A stretch of DNA of 64,000 bases from Candidatus Bipolaricaulota bacterium (GTDB taxonomy: Bacteria > Bipolaricaulota > Bipolaricaulia > UBA7950 > UBA9294), in assembly GCA_028278555.1 (NCBI GenBank), contig JANQEA010000043.1, positions 124,001 to 188,000 of the forward strand, read 5' to 3'. Position 1 is the stretch's first letter, and each line of letters begins with the position of its first letter. Shown one piece after another: positions 7,466-17,471 of this stretch. The translations under genes and the position numbers were made by a program. The notes under the pieces were generated by a model that saw only the letters and a program-made list of their open reading frames with translations, made no database searches and was not told the DNA's origin.

Positions 7466-9616
7466 ATGTCGACACCGACGGGATATCGAGTCATCGCAGA
7501 GATGGCCTACGAGCCGAACCGGCCGGAGCGAGGGTACACGGGAGAGACCCTCTACGTGAACGTGGGGACGGGCGCGATGGAGACGCGGCCCGTCACCGAT
7601 CGGATGAAGGAGGTCTTCATCGGCGGGCGCGGATTCGGCCTGTGGCGTCTCTGGAATGCGGTCGAACCAACGACGACGTGGGACGATCCGGCGAACGAGA
7701 TCGTCATCTCCTCGGGACCGGTCGGCGGAACGACGGCCTATCCCGGATCCGGGAAGTCGATCGTTGTCAGCCTCTCGCCGCTGACCGGCAACGTGATCGA
7801 CTCGAACGCCGGTGGCTATTTCGGTCCCTATCTGAAATTCGCCGGGTGGGACGCGATCGAGCTTCAGGGGAAGAGCGACGAGAACGTCGTCGTCTTCGTC
7901 GACGGGAAGAACGGGCTTATCCAGCTCCTCGCCTGTCCAGAGACCGACATCAACACGCACGTCCTCGCCGAGCGGCTGATGCGGGCCTTCGCCGATTCGG
8001 ACGCCCCGCGCGACATCGCGGCGGTCTCGACGGTGACGACCGGCGCCGGCGCGCAGAACACGCGAATGGGCTGCCTCAACCTGAGTTTCTTCGATCTGAA
8101 GCGCGAGGCGGTCCGCGTGAAGCAGGCCGGCCGCGGCGGAACCGGGACGGTCTTCCGCGACAAGCGAATTGCGGCGATCGTTGTGAAGAGCCCGGCGGTG
8201 AACGCGGCGTCGAACCGGCCGGCCGACGTCTCCCGGCTTCAGGAGGTCGGGAAGCGGATCAACAAGGAGATCCTCGAACTCGACGCCAGCCAGTGCGACA
8301 TGCGCCGCGTCGGGACGGCGCACCTCGTCGAGATCATGGACGAGTACGATCTCCTTCCGACGCACAACTTCAAGTACGGCTCGCACCCGGACGCGGGGAA
8401 GATCGCGTCGTCGGTCTGGCGGGAGAAGTTCGGACAGAACATGCCCGATGGGTGCTGGCTCGGCTGCACGATGTCCTGTTCGCACGCTGTCGACGACTTC
8501 GAGCTGAAGACCGGACCGTACAAGGGCCAGAAGGTCCTCGTCGACGGTCCGGAGTACGAGACGGCGGCCGGTTGCTCGAACCTAGGCGTCTACGATCCGG
8601 GCTTCGTCCTCGAGGCCAACTTCTACTGCGACACGTACGGGATCGACACGATCTCGTTCACCACCGGCCTGGCGTTTGTGATGGAGTGTTTCGAGAACGG
8701 GATCCTCGATGCCGAGAAGACCGGCGGGCTCGATCTCCGATTCGGGAACGGCGATGCGGCGCTCGAGGTCCTTCACCAGATGGCCCGAGGCGAGGGGTTC
8801 GGCCCGATCGTCGGCGAGGGAATCCGTCGGATGAAAACCCGCTTCGCCGAGGAGTACGGTGCCGATCCTGGGTTCCTCCGGGACATCGGGATGGAGGCGA
8901 AAGGGCTCGAATACTCGGAGTACGTCACCAAGGAATCGTTGGCGATGCAGGGTGGTTACGGCCTCGCGCTCAAGGGGGCGCAGCACGACGAGGCGTGGCT
9001 GATCTTCATGGACATGGTCAACAACCAGATCCCGACGTTCGTCGACAAGGCGGAAGCACTCCACTACTTCCCGATGTGGCGGACATGGTTCGGGCTGGTC
9101 GGTCATTGCAAGCTCCCGTGGAACGACATCGAGCCGGCCGACAACGCCCAGACGGCCGAACCGGCGAAGGTCCCCGAACACGTCGCCAACTACTGCGAGG
9201 TCTTCGCCGGAGTGACCGGGACCGAGGTGAAGCCTGAGGATCTGATCCTCCAATCGGAGCGGGTCTACAACTTCCAGCGCGTCTTCGGCGTCCGGATGGG
9301 GTTCGGGACGCGCGAACATGACGCGATCCCCTATCGCTCGGCCGGTCCGGTGACCGTCGAGGAGTATGAATCTCGGGCCGAGCGCTACGACGGACAGCTT
9401 GTCGAGAAGGTCGGCATCGGCCCGGCCGGGATGAGCACCGAAGAGAAGGTCAAGGCGATGCGCGACTATCGCGAATCCCAGTACGAGCAGCTGATCGACG
9501 CCGTCTACAAGCGCCGCGGCTGGAATGAGGTCGGGATCCCGACAGTCGAGAAGCTGCAGGAACTCGGGATCGACTTTCCCGAAGTTGTCGAGGTCGTCCG
9601 GACTCGGCTGAAGTAG
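7466..9616 (+). CDS. Tungsten-type aldehyde:ferredoxin oxidoreductase
   Basis: 716-residue member of the AOR family, which oxidises aldehydes to acids (or the reverse) with bis-pterin tungsten or molybdenum and a 4Fe-4S cluster, passing electrons to ferredoxin. Cys330, Cys334 and Cys338 (CWLGCTMSC) match the first three cluster ligands; a later Cys in GLVGHCKLPW fits the fourth. It is longer than classical ~605-residue AORs, partly through a C-terminal extension. ATG 7466 follows GAGGAGGA. The racemase gene starts 19 bases after its stop, so the two form an operon. The substrate cannot be read from sequence. Confidence 0.92.
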   Translation: MSTPTGYRVIAEMAYEPNRPERGYTGETLYVNVGTGAMETRPVTDRMKEVFIGGRGFGLWRLWNAVEPTTTWDDPANEIVISSGPVGGTTAYPGSGKSIVVSLSPLTGNVIDSNAGGYFGPYLKFAGWDAIELQGKSDENVVVFVDGKNGLIQLLACPETDINTHVLAERLMRAFADSDAPRDIAAVSTVTTGAGAQNTRMGCLNLSFFDLKREAVRVKQAGRGGTGTVFRDKRIAAIVVKSPAVNAASNRPADVSRLQEVGKRINKEILELDASQCDMRRVGTAHLVEIMDEYDLLPTHNFKYGSHPDAGKIASSVWREKFGQNMPDGCWLGCTMSCSHAVDDFELKTGPYKGQKVLVDGPEYETAAGCSNLGVYDPGFVLEANFYCDTYGIDTISFTTGLAFVMECFENGILDAEKTGGLDLRFGNGDAALEVLHQMARGEGFGPIVGEGIRRMKTRFAEEYGADPGFLRDIGMEAKGLEYSEYVTKESLAMQGGYGLALKGAQHDEAWLIFMDMVNNQIPTFVDKAEALHYFPMWRTWFGLVGHCKLPWNDIEPADNAQTAEPAKVPEHVANYCEVFAGVTGTEVKPEDLILQSERVYNFQRVFGVRMGFGTREHDAIPYRSAGPVTVEEYESRAERYDGQLVEKVGIGPAGMSTEEKVKAMRDYRESQYEQLIDAVYKRRGWNEVGIPTVEKLQELGIDFPEVVEVVRTRLK

Positions 9617-9635
9617 GCAGCGATCGGAGGCGGCA

Positions 9636-10325
9636 TTGAAGCGGATCGGGATCCTCGGTGGCACGACGCCCGAGTCGACCGTCTCCTACTACCGCTTCAT
9701 CACGCGGGAGTACGTCCGGCGGTTCGGTGACCACGGGTATCCCGAGATCCTGATCTACTCGGTGTCGTTCCAGCGCTACATCGGCTGGATGACCGACGGC
9801 GATTGGGGTTCCCTCGCGGACGGAGCGATTGCCGGGCTCTTGGCGCTGAGCGCTGCCGGGGCCGAGATCGGGCTGATGGCGACGAACACGTTCCACAAGG
9901 TCTTCGAGGAGGTAGCCGCAGCCGTTCCGATGCCGATGATCTCGATCCTCGACGTCGTCGCCGGCCGGCTCGCAGACCACGGATGCCACCGGGCGGGGCT
10001 GTTGGGGACGAGGATCACGATGTCGGATGCCTTCTACCCGAACCATCTGGCGGAGCGCGGAATCGACACGATCGTCCCCTCAGCCGAGGATCAGAATGAG
10101 GTCGATCGGATGATCTTCGACGAACTCGATCACGGGCTGATCGAGCCGGCGTCGAAGGCGTCACTTCTGGCGGTCGCCGGACGGCTGATCGCCGAGGGAG
10201 CGGACGGGGTCATCCTCGGCTGCACGGAACTGCCGCTCCTTCTTACGGAGGGGGATCTGCCTGTACCGGTCCTCGACACGGCGAGCCTCCACGCCGAAGC
10301 GGCGCTCGAAGCGGCGATTGCCTAG
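9636..10325 (+). CDS. Aspartate/glutamate racemase family protein (YgeA-like)
   Basis: Cofactor-independent amino acid racemase of the Asp/Glu/hydantoin family. The N-terminus ILGGTTPEST is typical. The first catalytic position, normally Cys, is Thr83 (MATNTFHK), while the second is Cys196 (LGCTELP). This Thr/Cys pair is the arrangement known for the E. coli L-Asp/L-Glu-specific racemase YgeA, so similar chemistry is likely. The TTG start is supported by GGAGG five bases upstream. It follows the aldehyde oxidoreductase and overlaps the convergent MFS gene by 4 bases. Confidence 0.85.
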   Translation: MKRIGILGGTTPESTVSYYRFITREYVRRFGDHGYPEILIYSVSFQRYIGWMTDGDWGSLADGAIAGLLALSAAGAEIGLMATNTFHKVFEEVAAAVPMPMISILDVVAGRLADHGCHRAGLLGTRITMSDAFYPNHLAERGIDTIVPSAEDQNEVDRMIFDELDHGLIEPASKASLLAVAGRLIAEGADGVILGCTELPLLLTEGDLPVPVLDTASLHAEAALEAAIA

Positions 10326-11587
10326 CCGGCGACCCCGGAGTTCTTCGGCGGCTTCGCGAGGATCCAATCCTTCTCGTGCAGGGGGAGCAAGATCGACTGG
10401 CTGAGGGTTTGCACCAGGAGTGCGACGGCGAGGGCGATCAGAACGACGCCGACGCTCGAACGGTCGACGAAGAGCATCGCCAAGCTGAGCGCGAGCGGCT
10501 GAAGCGCACCGCCGATGAATCCGTCGATTCCGAAGACCCGTCCGCGATGTTCCGACGGAAGGATCTGCTGATAGAGCGAGCCTTGGTAGACACGTCCGCC
10601 GGTGCATCCGAGTCCGAAGAGGAAGAACGCGATGAACGCGAGGATCGGGTCGAAGAACAGCCCGAGTGCGAGGAAGCCGAGCGCGTAGAGGATCTTGCCG
10701 CCGAGCCACATCTTCACCTTCGGCCACTCGGTTCCGATGCTCGATGCCAGCAGACTCCCTGCCAGCACGCCGCCGAGGGTCAGGCTCTGAAGGAACCCGT
10801 AGCCCTCCGATCCGAGGCCGAGGGCCGTCGCGACGAGCGGTGCCATGAAGAAGAGCGGGGCGAAGATCAGGCTCCCGACCTGACCGAGGAGGATGTGCCG
10901 CCGGAGAAGCCGCTCACGGACGATGTACCGGAGGGTCAGCCGGAGATCGGCCATCGGCCGCCATCGCTCCGACCTCGGCTCACTGGACGCGAGCCCGGCC
11001 GTCTCGGGGACGAGGAGTGCCGACGCTGCGCCGAACAAGTACATGATCCCGTTGAACAGGAAGATCGGTGCTGGTCCCCAGACGGCGAGGACGATCCCGC
11101 TGACCGCCGCTTCGATCAGGTTGTCGGTCATCCCCCATGAGCTGAGGAGGCCGTTGATCCGGACGAGGCGCTTCTTGTTCACCAGATCCGGGAGGAGCGA
11201 ACCGAACGCGAAGTCGACCGGGACGCCGAAGGCGGACTCCCCGACGAGGTAGGCCCACAAGTGCCATATGCGGATGTGACCGGTCTGGGCGAGGGCGAAG
11301 AGGCCGAGACTGAGCAGCGCGAGACAGGCGTGAAGCCAGATGAGGGCGTTCCGTCGATTGAATCGGTCGATGATCGGTCCGGAGATCAGTCCCATCACCG
11401 CCGAGGCAAGGGTCCAGGCACCGCCGAGCCCGGCGAGCGATATCGCTTTCCCGGACAGGGATAGGCCGGTCCAGAAGATGGCAATCTGGGTGAAGATGTC
11501 GCCGGTGTTGCCGAGTGCGTACCCGGCAAGAAACGGCACGAGACGGCGGTTGGCCAGCTCGTTTCGCTCTCCCTGTGCCTCCGTCAT
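10322..11587 (-). CDS. MFS transporter, drug/siderophore exporter type
   Basis: 421 residues with about 12 hydrophobic segments, of the MFS_3/EntS-like group. Typical sequences include the loop FNRRNALIW after helix 2 and SLYQQILPSEHRGRVFG in the second half. A proton-driven efflux role in the cytoplasmic membrane is inferred from family; the substrate is unknown. It overlaps the racemase gene tail-to-tail by 4 bases and faces away from gyrB. Confidence 0.85.
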   Translation of the reverse strand: MTEAQGERNELANRRLVPFLAGYALGNTGDIFTQIAIFWTGLSLSGKAISLAGLGGAWTLASAVMGLISGPIIDRFNRRNALIWLHACLALLSLGLFALAQTGHIRIWHLWAYLVGESAFGVPVDFAFGSLLPDLVNKKRLVRINGLLSSWGMTDNLIEAAVSGIVLAVWGPAPIFLFNGIMYLFGAASALLVPETAGLASSEPRSERWRPMADLRLTLRYIVRERLLRRHILLGQVGSLIFAPLFFMAPLVATALGLGSEGYGFLQSLTLGGVLAGSLLASSIGTEWPKVKMWLGGKILYALGFLALGLFFDPILAFIAFFLFGLGCTGGRVYQGSLYQQILPSEHRGRVFGIDGFIGGALQPLALSLAMLFVDRSSVGVVLIALAVALLVQTLSQSILLPLHEKDWILAKPPKNSGVAG

Positions 11588-11681
11588 ACCCAGCCCTACC
11601 TATACGTGCCCAGATCGATTTCTAAGGGGTTTGCGGAATCTTACGGATACGGCCGGTTCAACTCAAGCAAAACGCCTGTGA

Positions 11682-13637
<1,956 letters not shown>

Positions 13638-13679
13638 CCGTCCCGCGGTGCGCGAAACGGGATTTGCGAGGGGGCAACG

Positions 13680-14129
13680 ATGAAGTGGGCGACGGCTTCG
13701 CTGATCATCCTCGTGGCGGTCGGTCTCGGACTCCGGGCGGCGACGTTCGGGGTTGGAATCGGCTACGAAGTCTCCGGTCTGGTCCTCCTCGGCGCGCTGA
13801 CCGAGACGCCGATCAATCCCCTGATCGACATCCGCGCGCAGATTGGGTTTGCGACACCGGGCATCGCCGGGCTGATGCTCGTGACGATGGATCTCCTGGC
13901 CCATTGGCCATTCCCGCCGTTCGATCCGTATCTCGGACTTGGGATCGGCGCCGCGCTGACCCCGCCACCGTTCTCGACCGGATTGGTCGTCGAGGCGGTC
14001 GGCGGCACGCGGATCGCGCCACTTGACGTGGTCCAGTTCTTCATCCAAGCGCGGTACATCCTCCGCTGGTCAGGCGCCGGCTGGAACGCCGGACCGGTCT
14101 TCGAGAGCGGCCTGCTCGTCGAGTTCTAG
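13680..14129 (+). CDS. Small exported protein, probable outer-membrane barrel type
   Basis: 149 residues. A hydrophobic N-terminus (about residues 4-21) looks like a signal peptide. The rest is rich in Gly and in alternating hydrophobic strands (VGIGYEVSG, YLGLGIGAALTP, FIQARYILRW) and ends in a hydrophobic/aromatic residue pair, LLVEF. This fits a small beta-barrel or membrane-associated protein, but no family is recognised. GCGAGGGGG precedes the ATG. It abuts the methyltransferase gene with no gap. Confidence 0.6.
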   Translation: MKWATASLIILVAVGLGLRAATFGVGIGYEVSGLVLLGALTETPINPLIDIRAQIGFATPGIAGLMLVTMDLLAHWPFPPFDPYLGLGIGAALTPPPFSTGLVVEAVGGTRIAPLDVVQFFIQARYILRWSGAGWNAGPVFESGLLVEF

Positions 14130-14672
14130 ATGGCCTGGACAATCGGCATCGTCCTCGGCGGGATCACCGCCCTCTGGATCGCCTGGAATCTCACCCTCGA
14201 TGCCCTGTGGCAGCCGACCGATCGCCTGACGCTCCGCCGGATCCTCTTTCTCGCGGGGGTCCAGCCCGGCGAGCACGTCGTCGATCTCGGATGCGGCGAC
14301 GGTCGGATCGTCGTGGCCGCGGCGAGGGAGTTTGACGCTCGTGCGACCGGAATCGAGATCGATCCGTTCCGAGTCCTTGTTGCGAACCTTTGGATTCAGA
14401 TTGCGCGTGTCTCCGACCGAGCACGGGTGACCCGGGGGAACATGTACGAGGCGGATGTCTCCGACGCGGACGTGGTCGTCTTGTTCCTCTCGGCGACGGC
14501 GAACTTCCGCCTCCAGGAACGCCTCCGGCGTCAGCTCCGACCCGGAGCGCGGATCGTCTCGTACTATCACCCGATGTGGGGATGGCAGCCGGACGTCGTT
14601 GGGGAGGCGAGGGGCGGGCATCCGATCTACGTCTATCGAACGGGGGACGATCTTGGGCGCGTCGCTCGCTGA
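14130..14672 (+). CDS. Membrane-anchored class I SAM methyltransferase
   Basis: 180 residues. One N-terminal transmembrane segment (about 3-22) precedes a Rossmann methyltransferase core with motif I VDLGCGDGRIV and the acidic ribose-binding GIEIDPFRV. The fold resembles small DOT1-like methyltransferases with an N-terminal helix. The substrate is unknown. The ATG immediately follows the stop of the previous gene, and its end overlaps the murE start by 20 bases, so these genes are translationally coupled. Confidence 0.75.
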   Translation: MAWTIGIVLGGITALWIAWNLTLDALWQPTDRLTLRRILFLAGVQPGEHVVDLGCGDGRIVVAAAREFDARATGIEIDPFRVLVANLWIQIARVSDRARVTRGNMYEADVSDADVVVLFLSATANFRLQERLRRQLRPGARIVSYYHPMWGWQPDVVGEARGGHPIYVYRTGDDLGRVAR

Positions 14673-16095
14673 GCTTGCGGCGGCGATCGGGATCGCCCCT
14701 TCAGCCGGCTGGGATCGGATCGTCGTTGCGGGGATCTGCGAGGATTCCCGCCGCGTTCGACCGGGCGATCTGTTCGTCGCGATCCCCGGGGGGACGCACG
14801 ATGGAGCCGACTACGTTGGCGAAGCGATCGATGGAGGCGCCGTCGCAGTCGTTTCGGAAGGAGCGGCAACGGCTTCCGTGCCGTATCTACAGGTTGCCGA
14901 TGCGCGTTTCGCGCTCGCCGGACTCTCCGCCGCATTCCACGGCCGACCGACTGAGAACCTGTTCACCGTTGGCGTGACCGGAACGGACGGGAAGACGACC
15001 GTCTGCCATTGGATTGAGCATCTGCTCGGGCCCGACCGGACCGTCGTGATCGGAACCCTCACCAACGAATCGCGCGGGATGCCGGCGGTGACGACGCCTT
15101 CGAGTCGAGTCGTGCAACGGATCGCCGCCGAAGCGCGGGATTCCGGGATGCGGAATCTCGTGGTCGAGGCGTCATCGATCGGCTTGGAGCAGCATCGGCT
15201 CGACGCGGTCGACTTCGACGTCGGTGTCTTCACGAGCCTGTCTCGCGATCATCTCGATCTCCATGGCTCGATGGGCGCCTACGCACGGGCGAAGCGTCGG
15301 CTGTTCGAGGGGCTTAAGGGGACGGCACGCGCGGTGATCAACGGCGACGATCCGGCAGGGGCGGAAATGCTCGTCGGCTGCGAAGCCGATCCGCTGGTCT
15401 ACGGCCTCGGTGTTGGGGCCGATCTTCGGGGGATCAATCCGATGTTCGAGGCGGAGGGCACGCGCTGCATCCTCGGCTGGGAGGGCGAGAGGGTTCCGAC
15501 ATCGCTTCCGCATCCCGGGGAGCACAACCTGCGAAACGGCCTCGCTGCTGCGAGTGTCGCGTTGGTCCGTGGCATACTGCTTCAGCAGATCGCAGAAGGC
15601 CTGAGGAGAGCGCCGACCCTTGCGGGGCGTTTTCAACGATTCGGCCGCTCGGACGGGGTGACCGCCGTGATCGACTTCGCCCATACGCCGGACGCGCTCG
15701 GGCGTGCACTCGAGACGCTCCGGAGGGGATCGGGACGTCTGACGGTCGTCTTCGGCTGTCCCGGCGCGAGCGATCGGGGAAAACGGGCGATGATGGGAGC
15801 AATCGCGGGTCGGCTCGCCGATCGGGTAATCCTGACGTCCGACAACCCGAAAGACGAGGACCCTGAGGCGATCCTCGACGAGATCGAATCCGGACTACGT
15901 GAAGCCGGCTCTGAGAATGAAAGGGTCATCGATCGGGCCGAGGCGATCGCGCACGCCGTCGGTCGAGCCGACTCCGGCGACGTGGTCCTGATCGCTGGGA
16001 AGGGGCACGAGACGTATCAGATCGTCGGAGACACGTTCGTCCCGTACTCCGATCGGGAGACCCTGGAGGAACTCGGCTTCGTCTCTCAGCCCTGA
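14653..16095 (+). CDS. murE: UDP-MurNAc-tripeptide synthetase
   Basis: Adds the third amino acid to UDP-MurNAc-L-Ala-D-Glu in the cytoplasm. About 480 residues: N-terminal UDP-binding domain, ATP-binding loop VTGTDGKTT, central ligase domain with HLDLHGSMGAYARAKRRLF, and a C-terminal domain. The diamino-acid specificity loop reads DNPKDEDP. Meso-DAP enzymes have DNPR, so Lys replaces the key Arg and the preferred residue (DAP, Lys or Orn) is open. TTG 14653 is chosen because GGGGGA lies 5 bases before it and the Mur N-domain starts there. It converges on murF. Confidence 0.9.
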   Translation: MGASLAELAAAIGIAPSAGWDRIVVAGICEDSRRVRPGDLFVAIPGGTHDGADYVGEAIDGGAVAVVSEGAATASVPYLQVADARFALAGLSAAFHGRPTENLFTVGVTGTDGKTTVCHWIEHLLGPDRTVVIGTLTNESRGMPAVTTPSSRVVQRIAAEARDSGMRNLVVEASSIGLEQHRLDAVDFDVGVFTSLSRDHLDLHGSMGAYARAKRRLFEGLKGTARAVINGDDPAGAEMLVGCEADPLVYGLGVGADLRGINPMFEAEGTRCILGWEGERVPTSLPHPGEHNLRNGLAAASVALVRGILLQQIAEGLRRAPTLAGRFQRFGRSDGVTAVIDFAHTPDALGRALETLRRGSGRLTVVFGCPGASDRGKRAMMGAIAGRLADRVILTSDNPKDEDPEAILDEIESGLREAGSENERVIDRAEAIAHAVGRADSGDVVLIAGKGHETYQIVGDTFVPYSDRETLEELGFVSQP

Positions 16096-16109
16096 TCGAA
16101 GGGCGATCG

Positions 16110-17468
16110 CTACGATGCGCTGCCGACGAGTTCCGCGACGAGTCGTTCGAGTTCGAGTTCGCGCGATCCCTTAACGAGCACGATCGACTCCCGCTTACCG
16201 CAGAGGGCACGAACGGCGGTGGCGAGGTCGGACCGCTCGACGATCGAGACCGCCCCGTGAGGGCGAGTCCGGCAGGCGGAGATGGCCGTCTCGCCCACCG
16301 GAAGGATCGCATCGATCCCCAGGTCGAGGGCGAGATCGGCGATCTCCCGGTGATATCGATCGGCCTCCGGCCCGAGATCGCGCATTTCGCCGAAGATGAA
16401 GACCCGCTGTGTGGCCTTGCGCCCGAGTTGCGCGAGCGCGCGGAGCGCGCCGGACGTCGACGCCGGATTGGCGTTGTACGTGTCGTCGAGGATCGTCCCG
16501 AACACGGTTGAGATCGATTGAAGGCGGTGCGGAACCGGCTGGAACGACTTCGCCCGCTCTTCGATCGTCCGCGGCGGAATCCCGAGGCGAGCGGCCGTCA
16601 CCGCGGCGAGGAGGAGGTTCGACGCGTTGTGCCGTCCGATCAGCGGGCATTCGAGACGCATCTTGGGCTCATCGATGGCCAGAACGAGCGTCGGAACCTT
16701 CCGTTCGAGCCGTCCGCGGATCGCTCCGTGATCGAGACCGACCGGGATGACTCGCTTCGACGCGTCTTCCGCCCGACGACGGAGCTCCGGCGAATCGGCG
16801 TTGACGAAGGCGACGCCGTCATCCGCGAGTCCCTCGATGAGCGTCCACTTCTCGTCTGCGACCGCCTCGACCGTTCTGAAGCCACTGAGATGGCTCGGAC
16901 CGATCGACGTGATCAGCCCGGTCTTCGGGGCGAGGATCGCTGCCAAAGCCGCGATCTCCCCCGGTCGCTCGGTGCCGAGTTCGAAGAGGCCGAGCAGCGC
17001 CGCCTCGGGCATCGCGAGGAGGGCCAGCGGGAGTCCGATCTCGGTGTTGTAGTTCTTCGGAGCGTTGAAGACTGCGCCGGGATCGGCCGGATCCGTGAGG
17101 AGATGTGCGAGGAGGGCGCGCGTCGTCGTCTTCCCGTTGCTTCCGGTAATCCCGACGAGCGTTGCGCAGAGGCGCCGCCGCCAAGCCGCTGCGAGCGTCT
17201 GGAGACCTGCGAGGGGATCGTCGGCGACGATCAAGTTCCGCGCGTCGCTCGGCGCGAGGTCGGGATCGCGGACGAGCGCACTGCAGGCGCCGCGGGCGAA
17301 CGCATCAGCGAGGAAGGCGTGCCCGTCGGACTGCGCGCCGCGGAGGGCGACGAACAGGTCACCCTCCGCGACAGCGCGAGAATCATGGACGATCCGGACC
17401 GGCGTTGCGCCATCGTCGCGGAGGACATGCCCACCGACGATCGCCGCGATCTCGCCGACCGGGTACAT
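16110..17468 (-). CDS. murF: UDP-MurNAc-tripeptide:D-Ala-D-Ala ligase
   Basis: Adds D-Ala-D-Ala to complete the UDP-MurNAc-pentapeptide. The three Mur-ligase domains are visible. The ATP loop is GITGSNGKTTT; FNAPKNYNTEIGLPLALL is characteristic of MurF, and the C-terminal DDTYNANPAS motif is typical of the family. 452 residues. Unusually it is tail-to-tail with murE (14 bases between stops) rather than downstream in the same operon, and it sits 3 bases after the S55-family gene in the same direction. Confidence 0.93.
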   Translation of the reverse strand: MYPVGEIAAIVGGHVLRDDGATPVRIVHDSRAVAEGDLFVALRGAQSDGHAFLADAFARGACSALVRDPDLAPSDARNLIVADDPLAGLQTLAAAWRRRLCATLVGITGSNGKTTTRALLAHLLTDPADPGAVFNAPKNYNTEIGLPLALLAMPEAALLGLFELGTERPGEIAALAAILAPKTGLITSIGPSHLSGFRTVEAVADEKWTLIEGLADDGVAFVNADSPELRRRAEDASKRVIPVGLDHGAIRGRLERKVPTLVLAIDEPKMRLECPLIGRHNASNLLLAAVTAARLGIPPRTIEERAKSFQPVPHRLQSISTVFGTILDDTYNANPASTSGALRALAQLGRKATQRVFIFGEMRDLGPEADRYHREIADLALDLGIDAILPVGETAISACRTRPHGAVSIVERSDLATAVRALCGKRESIVLVKGSRELELERLVAELVGSAS

Positions 17469-17471
17469 CGT

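Noticed and set aside
6710..8485. Minus-strand 591-residue open frame
   Set aside because: Runs through folE in another frame and opposite the aldehyde oxidoreductase; Arg-rich shadow.
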